DNA of 49,382 nucleotides from Actinomycetota bacterium (GTDB lineage Bacteria; Actinomycetota; Acidimicrobiia; Acidimicrobiales; Ilumatobacteraceae): positions 1 to 49,382 of the forward strand of contig JACQZX010000049.1 of the NCBI GenBank assembly GCA_016213665.1, given 5' to 3'. Shown in pieces: positions 25,887 through 34,118 of this stretch. The notes under the pieces are model-generated. The model worked only from the letters and a program-made list of their open reading frames with translations. It had not been told where the DNA came from and searched no databases. Each line of letters opens with the position of its first letter. Positions within the stretch are counted from its first letter, which is position 1. The position numbers and the translations under genes are program-made.

Positions 25887-26615
25887 GTGCCAGAGCTCGA
25901 GCCACAAGCGCAATCACAAGCGCAGGCCACGATTCCACTGCGCGATGCCGCGCTGTTGTGGATCGGCGCCTGGCTGGCGGGGAACCTTGCGGCCGGTGCC
26001 GCGCTCGGCGCCAGTGGATCCGACACGGTCGCCGAGGCCGGCAGCGGTTGGCTCACACTGATCAGCTTGGCGCAGTGGGTACCGATGCTGGTCGCGCTGT
26101 GGTATCTCGGCCGCCGGTTCGGTGTCGGGAGATTGGTCGCCGACTACGGATTCTCGTTTCGCGCGATCGACCTCGTCGGCGTCCCCGCCGGGGTTGCCAC
26201 GCAACTGATGTTGGTGCCGCTGCTGTATTGGCCGCTCGAGTCGGTCTGGCCGACGACGTTCGGGCGCGAGCAGGTCGAGGATCGGGCGCGAACTCTGTGG
26301 GAAAGCGCGTCCGGCGCGGGCAGCGCACTGCTCGTGGTCGTTGTCGTTCTCGGCGCACCAATCGTCGAGGAGTTGACCTACCGCGGGCTGCTGCAGGGTG
26401 CCCTTTGCCGCCGCCTGCTCAACCCCACACTCGCCCTGGTCTTGGCAGCATCCGTGTTCGCGCTCGTCCATTTCGAGCCCGTCGAATATCCGGGTCTGAT
26501 GCTCGTCGGTCTCGTCCTCGGGGCGGCAAGCTTGCTGACCGGCCGCCTGGGCATGAGCGTGCTGGCGCACGCGGCCTTCAACGCAACGGGGTTGCTCCTG
26601 GTGGCCACTTCGTGA
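25887..26615 (+). CDS. CPBP family intramembrane metalloprotease
   Basis: A 242-residue polytopic protein of the CAAX-protease/bacteriocin-processing (Abi) family with about 6-7 hydrophobic segments. The diagnostic motifs are present: EELTYRGLL (EExxxR), FALVHFEP (the His of motif 2) and LAHAAFNATG (motif 3 HxxxN). These residues form the membrane-embedded metal site that cleaves peptide bonds. The cellular substrate is unknown. The start is GTG with no Shine-Dalgarno. It lies between DUF3499 and the 900-residue membrane protein, all in the same direction. Confidence 0.88.
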   Translation: MPELEPQAQSQAQATIPLRDAALLWIGAWLAGNLAAGAALGASGSDTVAEAGSGWLTLISLAQWVPMLVALWYLGRRFGVGRLVADYGFSFRAIDLVGVPAGVATQLMLVPLLYWPLESVWPTTFGREQVEDRARTLWESASGAGSALLVVVVVLGAPIVEELTYRGLLQGALCRRLLNPTLALVLAASVFALVHFEPVEYPGLMLVGLVLGAASLLTGRLGMSVLAHAAFNATGLLLVATS

Positions 26616-26654
26616 CGCAAAACGAGACCGGCGACATGGAAAGATGCCCCCGGC

Positions 26655-29357
26655 ATGACCGAGCAACTGACCGCTGACGCGCCTGAGGTCGAGGCCGGCT
26701 CTCCCGACATGACTCCCGACATGGCTCTCGACACGGCGAACGGCGAGCCGCTCTACAAGCGCATTGCCCGTCGCCTTGCCGGCCGAATCGTTCGCCGACC
26801 GAGCAATTGGTTGAACTCACCGTGGCCGATGGAACGCGTCGTGCAGTATCTGACGGCGCTCGTGGTCGTGGGCGGGTGCACATTTGCCGTGCTGCAGGTG
26901 ATCCACCTCGACCTCGTGTTCACCAACAACACGCCGACCGGTGGCGATATGGGTGCACACGTGATGGCACCCGCCTACTTGCGCGATCACCTGCTGCCGC
27001 ACGGGCAGATCAGCGGGTGGAGCAACTATTGGTACAACGGCTTTCCGTTGTATCGCTTCTACATGGTGATACCGGCGCTGATGATCGTGGCTTTCAACAT
27101 CGTCTTCCCATACGGCGTTGCGTTCAAGATCGTGGTCTGTCTCGGCCTGGTGACGCTGCCGTTCTGCTGCTGGGCATTCGGTCGCCTTGCACGCTTCCGT
27201 TATCCGGTGCCGGAATTGATGGCACTGGCGGCGCTCGTGTTCCTGTTCGACGAGAGCTTCAGCATCTACGGCGGCAACGTGAAGAGCACGATGGCCGGCG
27301 AGTTCTCGTTCTCGATCGCGCTGTCGTTCGCCATGCTCGGACTCGGCTTGTTCGCTCGTGGTCTCGAAACCGGGAAGTACCGCAATTGGGCGGCGATCGT
27401 TCTCGCGCTGGCGATGCTGTCACACGGCATCGTGTTGTTGTTCGTCGTGCTCGCGGTGGCGCTGATGTGGCTGGTCTGGATGGACTACACGCGGTTCGTC
27501 TACGGCCTCACCGTGTTCGTGGGCATCGGTCTCCTGGTTGCTTTCTGGGTGCTTCCCTTCGTGTCGAGCACGTCGTATATGACGGATATGAAGTACGGCT
27601 TCCGCCCCGATGGCCCGAACGACAGTTTCTGGGACATGTTCTTCCCCTGGACGCCGTTCCTCGACATCGTCGTGAGCGGGCTTGCCCTCATCGGTTTCGC
27701 CAGCAGTCTGCGACGCCGTCAGCTCAACGGTGCCTGGCTGGGCATCTTGTGTGTTGCATTGATGGCTGCCACGTATCTTGCGCGCGAAAGCCTTCCCGGG
27801 GTCGGCCTGCTGTGGAACCCGCGCATCTTGCCGTTCCTGTATCTGATGCGACTGCTGCTGATGATGGTGGGCATCGTCGATCTCGCGTACTTCCTGACGC
27901 GCGCGTTCAAGCAACATCGTCTCGACACCACCGAGACCTGGCTCGCTGGCGCGGCGATCGCCACGACCGTCGGGTTGTTGATCATGTCGATGGAGCTGTT
28001 CCTCTACCGCAACTTCCCGTCTGCCGAGCTCCGCGAACGAGATGGCACGCCCTGCTACTCGCAGTCACAGAGCTGCCGTTACTCGCTTGGTATCGGCGAC
28101 TGGAACGTGATCTCGCTCACGCGCTCCTCCAGTGATGCCGTCGCCGATGGCTGGACCAGCTACAACTTCCATGGTTACGAGGCGCGCCCGGCATACCCCG
28201 AGTACAAGGCGTTGGTCGACACGATGGCCGGTTTGGGTGCCGACGATGATCCATCGCTGGGCTGCGGCCGCGCCGTGTGGGAGAACAACGGCGAGACCGG
28301 TCAGTACGGCACCACGATGGCGCTGATGCTGCTGCCGCATTGGACCGACGGCTGCATCACCAGCCAGGAAGGGGTGTTCTTCGAAGCGTCGGGCACCACC
28401 CCGTACCACTTCCTGAGCGTGGCGGCGATGAGCCAGAACAGCTCCAACCCGGTGCGCGAGTTGCGTTACGTCGATAACAACGCTGCCGTGGGTGTGCCCA
28501 TGCTGCAGAAGCTTGGAATCCGTTATCTAATGGTGTTCACACAGGCCGCCAAGGATCAGGCCAGTGCCAACGACGAGTTGTCGCTGGTGGCCGCGAGCGG
28601 GCCATGGAGGATCTACCGGGTCGAGGGCAGTGAGGTGGTAGTACCGCTGCGGGTGCAGCCGGTAGTTGTCCGTGAGCGCGCCGGCGATCAGCGTGAAAGA
28701 AACCTGGAACTGGGCACGAGTTGGTTCCAGAATGAGGACGAGTGGCCGGCGCTGCCGGTGAACGACGGTCCCGCCGAATGGCAGCGCATCGATGTCGAGG
28801 TAGATCTCAGTCGTCGAGTTGGCGAGGAGCCGCTATCGCCGGGACGCCGGGTCGACATAGTGGTGCCGAGCAGGTGCTGCGACGATTCCCCCGTCGGTGG
28901 CGTGCACTCGCAGCCGATCACTCCGGTCGAACTGCCCGAGATCGAGATCTCCAACTACCGCCTCGGCGAACAGGACCTCAGCTTCGATGTGTCGCAGATC
29001 GGCGTGCCGGTGCTCGTGAAGGTGAGTTACTTCCCGAATTGGGAGGTCGACGGCGCACGCGGTCCCTACCACGCGGCGGCAAACATGATGGTGGTGGTAC
29101 CCACGAGCACGCACGTGCGGTTGCATTATGAGGCATCCACCACGGATCAGGTCTCCTACGCCCTGACGCTGATCGGAATCGGATGGATGGTGTTCTGGCG
29201 TTTCAAGGGCGATGCCAAGCATCCGAACAACCACCCGTTCTCCGACATCGATGACGACCAGTATCTCGACGACGACGAGTATCTCGACGACGACTATCTC
29301 GACGAGGACGAATCGCTCGCCACGGACGCGGCGGAATCGGCGCCCGCTAGCCTCTAG
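26655..29357 (+). CDS. Large polytopic membrane protein with GT-C/YfhO-like topology
   Basis: A 900-residue protein: cytoplasmic N-terminus, about 10-12 transmembrane helices (residues about 60-470), a large extracytoplasmic domain (about 480-850), a final helix (LTLIGIGWMVFWRF) and a very acidic tail (YLDDDEYLDDDYLDEDES). The first outer loop has TPTGGDMGAHVMAPAYLR followed by GWSNYWYNGFPLYRFYM, like the Asp-containing first loop of GT-C enzymes that use polyprenyl-phosphate sugars. A glycosyltransferase role is therefore likely but not shown. It has many Cys in the outer domain (GTPCYSQSQSCRY, CCDDS). The frame and ATG at 26655 are clear. Context: 6 bp before manB, so it is probably co-transcribed with mannose-1-P supply. 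Confidence 0.75.
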   Translation: MTEQLTADAPEVEAGSPDMTPDMALDTANGEPLYKRIARRLAGRIVRRPSNWLNSPWPMERVVQYLTALVVVGGCTFAVLQVIHLDLVFTNNTPTGGDMGAHVMAPAYLRDHLLPHGQISGWSNYWYNGFPLYRFYMVIPALMIVAFNIVFPYGVAFKIVVCLGLVTLPFCCWAFGRLARFRYPVPELMALAALVFLFDESFSIYGGNVKSTMAGEFSFSIALSFAMLGLGLFARGLETGKYRNWAAIVLALAMLSHGIVLLFVVLAVALMWLVWMDYTRFVYGLTVFVGIGLLVAFWVLPFVSSTSYMTDMKYGFRPDGPNDSFWDMFFPWTPFLDIVVSGLALIGFASSLRRRQLNGAWLGILCVALMAATYLARESLPGVGLLWNPRILPFLYLMRLLLMMVGIVDLAYFLTRAFKQHRLDTTETWLAGAAIATTVGLLIMSMELFLYRNFPSAELRERDGTPCYSQSQSCRYSLGIGDWNVISLTRSSSDAVADGWTSYNFHGYEARPAYPEYKALVDTMAGLGADDDPSLGCGRAVWENNGETGQYGTTMALMLLPHWTDGCITSQEGVFFEASGTTPYHFLSVAAMSQNSSNPVRELRYVDNNAAVGVPMLQKLGIRYLMVFTQAAKDQASANDELSLVAASGPWRIYRVEGSEVVVPLRVQPVVVRERAGDQRERNLELGTSWFQNEDEWPALPVNDGPAEWQRIDVEVDLSRRVGEEPLSPGRRVDIVVPSRCCDDSPVGGVHSQPITPVELPEIEISNYRLGEQDLSFDVSQIGVPVLVKVSYFPNWEVDGARGPYHAAANMMVVVPTSTHVRLHYEASTTDQVSYALTLIGIGWMVFWRFKGDAKHPNNHPFSDIDDDQYLDDDEYLDDDYLDEDESLATDAAESAPASL
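29348..29353 (+). promoter_or_regulatory. -10-like element TAGCCT inside the end of the membrane protein gene, before manB
   Basis: TAGCCT at 29348-29353 spans the final Ser-Leu codons of the upstream gene and lies 10 nt before the manB ATG. It may give manB its own near-leaderless transcript. Confidence 0.35.
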
Positions 29358-29363
29358 AGCCGC

Positions 29364-30752
29364 ATGTTCACCACCGATCCGGCAGTACTCGACGAGGTGA
29401 TCAAGGCCTACGACGTGCGTGGCACGGTGCCCGACCAGATCAACGCCGAAGTCGCGTACGCAATCGGCGTCGGCTTCGCCAGGTTCTGTCGCGACGCCGG
29501 TGGCGCCGGCAGCGAGCGAATCCTCGTCGGCCGCGACATGCGTTCCTCGGGGCCGGAACTGATCGAGGCCTTCACTCGCGGTGTCACCGAGCAAGGGCTC
29601 GATGTCACCGACCTCGGATTGGCGAGCACCGACCTCGTCTATTACGCGTCGGGCTCGTTGGATGCGCCAGGCGTCATCTTCACGGCCTCGCACAACCCGG
29701 CGCAATACAACGGCGCAAAGTTCTGCCTCAGCGGCGCCCGCGCAGTTGGAATCGATACCGGTCTCGATCAAGTCAAGGCGACTGCCGTCGACGTGTTGCG
29801 TGGCAAGGCGCCGCTGGCGAGCACGCGCGTTGGTTCGCGGTCGTCGGTCGACCTGCTCGACAAGTTTGCCGATCACGTCGTTTCCTTTGTTGATGTCGCG
29901 GCGCTGCGTCCGTTGCGGGTGGTGGCCGACACCGCCAACGGGATGGGTGGTCTGGTGGTGCCGGCTGTGTTCGAACGCTTGCCACAGATGTCGCTGGAAG
30001 TGATGTACGGCGAACTCGATGGCACCTTCCCCAATCATCCTGCCGATCCGTTGCAGGTCGCCAACCAGCGCGATCTGCAGGCGCGGGTGGTGAGCGGCGG
30101 TTTCGACGTCGGCCTGGCATTCGACGGCGACGCCGACCGCGTGTTCGTGGTCGATGAGAACGGTCGCGGATTGAGCGGCAGCACGACGACGGCCCTGCTG
30201 GCGGCCGGGGTGTTGCGCACGAACCCGGGCGCGACGATTCTGCACAATCTGATCTGTTCGCGCGCCGTTCCGGAAGTGATCCGCGAACACGGTGGCGTTC
30301 CCGTGCGAACCAAGGTGGGTCACAGTTTCATCAAGCAGCGCATGGCCGAGACGGGTGCGGCCTTCGGCGGCGAGCATTCTGCTCACTATTACTTTCAACG
30401 CAACTACCGCGCCGACAGCGGTCTGATCGCGACGATGCTGGTACTCAACGAGATGAGCCTCGCCAACAGCGATCTCTCCGTCGTGCGCAAACCGTTCGAG
30501 CGTTACTCGGCGAGCGGCGAGATCAACACCCAGGTCGTCGACGCAGCAGCGGTGATCGAACGGGTCGCAGCCGAGTTTGCCGGGTTCGAGCAGGATCGCC
30601 TCGACGGCCTTACCGTCGACTGCGGCCCATGGTGGTTCAACCTGCGACCGTCGAACACCGAACCGTTGTTGCGGCTCAACCTGGAAGCACCCGATCGTGA
30701 CCAGTGCGACCAACGGGTGGCCGAACTCCTCGCACTCGTCACCAGCCTGTAG
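29364..30752 (+). CDS. manB: Phosphomannomutase/phosphoglucomutase
   Basis: A 462-residue alpha-D-phosphohexomutase interconverting mannose-6-P and mannose-1-P (possibly also glucose phosphates). Domain order is complete: IKAYDVRGTVPDQ, the phosphoserine loop FTASHNPAQYNG with Ser109, the metal loop FDGDADR (254-259), the sugar-specificity loop GGEHSAHYYF, and the phosphate-binding RPSNTEPLLRLN near the C-terminus. It supplies mannose-1-P to ManC at 11169-12173, about 18 kb away. It is followed by the Trm112-like gene and sahH, a neighbourhood I recall from other Actinobacteria. Confidence 0.93.
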   Translation: MFTTDPAVLDEVIKAYDVRGTVPDQINAEVAYAIGVGFARFCRDAGGAGSERILVGRDMRSSGPELIEAFTRGVTEQGLDVTDLGLASTDLVYYASGSLDAPGVIFTASHNPAQYNGAKFCLSGARAVGIDTGLDQVKATAVDVLRGKAPLASTRVGSRSSVDLLDKFADHVVSFVDVAALRPLRVVADTANGMGGLVVPAVFERLPQMSLEVMYGELDGTFPNHPADPLQVANQRDLQARVVSGGFDVGLAFDGDADRVFVVDENGRGLSGSTTTALLAAGVLRTNPGATILHNLICSRAVPEVIREHGGVPVRTKVGHSFIKQRMAETGAAFGGEHSAHYYFQRNYRADSGLIATMLVLNEMSLANSDLSVVRKPFERYSASGEINTQVVDAAAVIERVAAEFAGFEQDRLDGLTVDCGPWWFNLRPSNTEPLLRLNLEAPDRDQCDQRVAELLALVTSL

Positions 30753-30755
30753 GGT
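30750..30755 (+). promoter_or_regulatory. -10-like element TAGGGT before the Trm112-like gene
   Basis: TAGGGT starts with the manB stop codon and lies 8 nt before the GTG at 30764. Read-through from manB is equally possible. Confidence 0.25.
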
Positions 30756-30763
30756 TCCCGGAA

Positions 30764-31012
30764 GTGACGCTCGATCCTCGATTGCTAGCGGTGCTGGCCT
30801 GCCCGCAGGACAAAGGACCGCTCTACTACCTGGCTGATCCTTCCCCGGCGGGCGAGGATGCGCTATATAACCCCCGCATACCCTGCATCTACGTCGTGCG
30901 CGAGGGCATCCCGGTGATGTTGGTCGACGAGGCCAAGCCGGTATCCAAGGCCGAGGCCAAGAACCTCGACGCACGAATTGCCGCCGGTGAACTGACCCCG
31001 ACCTTCGTATAG
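30764..31012 (+). CDS. Trm112-like protein
   Basis: An 82-residue protein of the Trm112/UPF0434 group: LDPRLLAVLACPQDKGPLYY, YNPRIPCIYVVREGIPVMLV. Canonical members bind zinc with four Cys (CPxC ... CxxC); this one has CPQD and a lone later Cys, as in the CPxDKGPL subgroup I recall from mycobacteria, so zinc binding is doubtful. Trm112 proteins stabilise methyltransferases; the position just before sahH, which removes the methyltransferase by-product, is suggestive but not evidence. GTG start, 11 bp after manB. Confidence 0.72.
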   Translation: MTLDPRLLAVLACPQDKGPLYYLADPSPAGEDALYNPRIPCIYVVREGIPVMLVDEAKPVSKAEAKNLDARIAAGELTPTFV

Positions 31013-31024
31013 ACTTGCTCGCTG

Positions 31025-31123
31025 TTCGGGCTGATCAGAGAGCTGCCAGTTGGCACCGGCCCGGTTCCAATCCAGTCCTTTACTTTCGGTCGTCATCGGC
31101 CGAGTCGTCCCTTGGAGGGAACC
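31025..31123 (+). promoter_or_regulatory. Candidate structured 5' leader of sahH
   Basis: A hand fold gives stem 31026-31033/31057-31064 (8 bp, two wobbles) enclosing ATCAGAGAGC and the hairpin TGCC-AGTT-GGCA (31044-31055); a second hairpin TCGGTCG-TCAT-CGGCCGA (31087-31104) precedes the ribosome site. GGTTCC (31063-31068) can pair either in the first stem or with GGAACC (31118-31123), which overlaps the Shine-Dalgarno GGAGGG (31114-31119). That is a switch-like arrangement. A -10-like TATAGA at 31008-31013 would start transcription just upstream. No match to a named riboswitch was established. Confidence 0.4.
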
Positions 31124-31126
31124 ACC

Positions 31127-32632
<1,506 letters not shown>

Positions 32633-32636
32633 GCGG

Positions 32637-32664
32637 CCCGGTTTCCGGGGCTGAATCAGTTCAG
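32637..32664. terminator. Candidate bidirectional terminator between sahH and the YczE-like gene
   Basis: Two small hairpins lie in the 28-bp convergent gap and the end of the opposing gene: CCCGG-TTT-CCGGG (32637-32649) and CTGAA-TCAG-TTCAG (32651-32664). No T-tract follows, as is common in GC-rich Actinobacteria. Confidence 0.35.
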
Positions 32665-33323
32665 TGGGCCGACGCCAGTTGTGTCAGGTCGCCGCGCAAG
32701 CGAAGGCGGGGCAGGAAGATCTGCACCAACGGGCCGATACCGAGGGTGAACACGACTGTGCCGATGCCGATGCTGCCGCCCAGTGCGAGACCGGCAGCGA
32801 GCACGGTCAACTCAACGATCGTGCGGGCCACCCGAATGCTGATGCCGCGCAGAGAGAGTCCCAGCATCAACCCGTCGCGCGGGCCGGAACCGAGCCCGGC
32901 GCCGATGTACAGCCCGGAGCCGACGGCGATCGACAACATCGCGCCGCAGATATAGGCGAGCCGCCACACGATTCGGTCCGCGTGGGGAAGGTGATTACCG
33001 ATCGCCAACACGACGAGGCCGATCTCGAGCGCGTTGAGCAGGGTGCCGAGGCCGAGACGTTGCCGAAGTGGAATCCACAGGAACAGCACAAACACTGAGC
33101 TGATCTCCAGCACGAGACCGATCGGGATTCCGGTCTTGCGCGAGACGCCCTGGTGAAAGACATCCCATGCCGGTAGGCCGAGTTCGGCGGTGAGGAACAT
33201 GCTGATGCCGAGACCGAAGAGGGCCAATCCGACCATGCAGCGACCGATGCGCTGCCCGCCTCGATCGGCCGGCATCGCGATGAATATGCGCTGAATGCGG
33301 CTGCGTGGCGGCGAATCGAGCAC
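32661..33323 (-). CDS. YczE/YitT-like integral membrane protein
   Basis: A 220-residue protein with about five to six hydrophobic helices. It has GLGISMFLTAELGLPAWDVFHQG and the later GLYIGAGLGSGPRDGLMLGLS, both typical of the YczE/YyaS/YitT family. The family's role is uncertain; members are linked to transport or export. The GTG at 33323 is favoured because TAGCTT lies 6 nt before it; ATG 33275 is the alternative. It is convergent with sahH and divergent from comF. Confidence 0.8.
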   Translation of the reverse strand: MLDSPPRSRIQRIFIAMPADRGGQRIGRCMVGLALFGLGISMFLTAELGLPAWDVFHQGVSRKTGIPIGLVLEISSVFVLFLWIPLRQRLGLGTLLNALEIGLVVLAIGNHLPHADRIVWRLAYICGAMLSIAVGSGLYIGAGLGSGPRDGLMLGLSLRGISIRVARTIVELTVLAAGLALGGSIGIGTVVFTLGIGPLVQIFLPRLRLRGDLTQLASAH

Positions 33324-33329
33324 CTGGCG

Positions 33330-33335
33330 AAGCTA
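33330..33335 (-). promoter_or_regulatory. -10-like element TAGCTT for the YczE-like gene
   Basis: TAGCTT on the reverse strand, 6 nt before the GTG at 33323; the comF start is only 51 bp away on the other strand. Confidence 0.4.
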
Positions 33336-33374
33336 CCCGAAACCGCGCAATACCCTCCTGGTATCAATGCCACC

Positions 33375-34034
33375 ATGGTCTTCAACGACTCCTGGATCTT
33401 CAACGACTCTTGGATCTTCAACGAATCCTGCGCTGGTTGCAACCGGCCTGGCCCCGCGCTTTGTCGTCGGTGCCGCTTCTCGCTCGCCGGCGCTGCCACC
33501 CAACACAATGCCGTTGGGGTCGTCGCGGCGCTACCTTTCGACGGTGTTGCGCGGCAAGTGCTGCACGGGCTGAAGTACCGCAATCGCCGAGGGGTTGCCA
33601 GGCAATTGGCGCAACTGATGGTGCGCCGCTTGCGGGTGGGTACCGTCGATCTGGTGACGTGGGCTCCAACGAGTGGCTCGCGCGCCAGGGCTCGCGGTTA
33701 CGACCAATCGGAACTCGTTGCCCGGGCCGTCGCGCGCGAGTTGGGCGTGCCATGTCGTCGGCTTCTCTTTCGCAGCCGCGGAGCGCCGCAGACCGGGCAC
33801 AACCGCGTCGAACGACTGCACGGCCCTTCGTTCCGGGCACGCCCGCTGGTGGCCGGACTGCACGTCTTGCTGATCGACGATGTCGTTACCACCGGCGCCA
33901 CCATGTCGGCCGCGCGTGCGGCGCTGCAGGTGGCGGGTGCCCGCTCGGTGGCATGCATCGCGGCAGCGGCAACGGCTGCGGCGCGGCCGGCGGCGCATGG
34001 CATCGGCGCACGCCATCTCGCGGTTGCCAGCTGA
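33375..34034 (+). CDS. comF: ComF family phosphoribosyltransferase-like protein
   Basis: A 219-residue ComF/GntX-type protein: a short N-terminal zinc-ribbon (CAGCNRPGPALCRRC), LPFDGVARQVLHGLKYRNRRG, and the phosphoribosyltransferase PRPP loop VLLIDDVVTTGATMSAA. Homologues take part in DNA uptake or in phosphoribosyl metabolism; the role here is unknown. The N-terminus is odd: three hexapeptide repeats (VFNDSW, IFNDSW, IFNESC) encoded by 18-bp DNA repeats sit between the ATG and the zinc ribbon. A TATCAAT stands about 7 nt before the ATG. It is followed by secA after 84 bp. Confidence 0.85.
   Translation: MVFNDSWIFNDSWIFNESCAGCNRPGPALCRRCRFSLAGAATQHNAVGVVAALPFDGVARQVLHGLKYRNRRGVARQLAQLMVRRLRVGTVDLVTWAPTSGSRARARGYDQSELVARAVARELGVPCRRLLFRSRGAPQTGHNRVERLHGPSFRARPLVAGLHVLLIDDVVTTGATMSAARAALQVAGARSVACIAAAATAAARPAAHGIGARHLAVAS
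33378..33431 (+). repeat. Three 18-bp tandem repeats at the 5' end of comF
   Basis: Units at 33378-33395, 33396-33413 and 33414-33431 read (g/a)tcttcaacga(c/a)tc(c/t)tg(g/c). They encode VFNDSW, IFNDSW, IFNESC directly after the start Met, the last Cys being the first zinc-ribbon Cys. Confidence 0.88.
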
Positions 34035-34102
34035 CGCACGTACGCCCTAGGCGCGCTTGCTCCGAGCGGTCGCCATGCCAAGGCTGGCAAGCGGGCCGCC
34101 GG

Positions 34103-34108
34103 TAGGCT
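34103..34108 (+). promoter_or_regulatory. -10-like element TAGGCT for secA
   Basis: TAGGCT, 10 nt before the secA ATG, in the 84-bp gap after comF; no Shine-Dalgarno is seen. Confidence 0.4.
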
Positions 34109-34118
34109 TCCAACCCGC

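Noticed and set aside
28833-30974. 713-codon reverse-strand open frame opposite the membrane protein, manB and Trm112-like genes
   Set aside because: It is the antisense of genes with clear family motifs; the composition is Arg/His/Val-rich shadow sequence with no domain. GC-rich third positions keep such frames open.
30764-31012. Broken Trm112-like gene because zinc Cys are missing
   Set aside because: The CPxDKGPL form with few Cys appears to be a normal actinobacterial subgroup, and the frame is intact.
31025-31070. SAM-I or SAM-IV riboswitch upstream of sahH
   Set aside because: Only the ATCAGAGAG stretch resembles the class core; the GGCAACC-type segment and the remaining helices are not found, so no named class is called.
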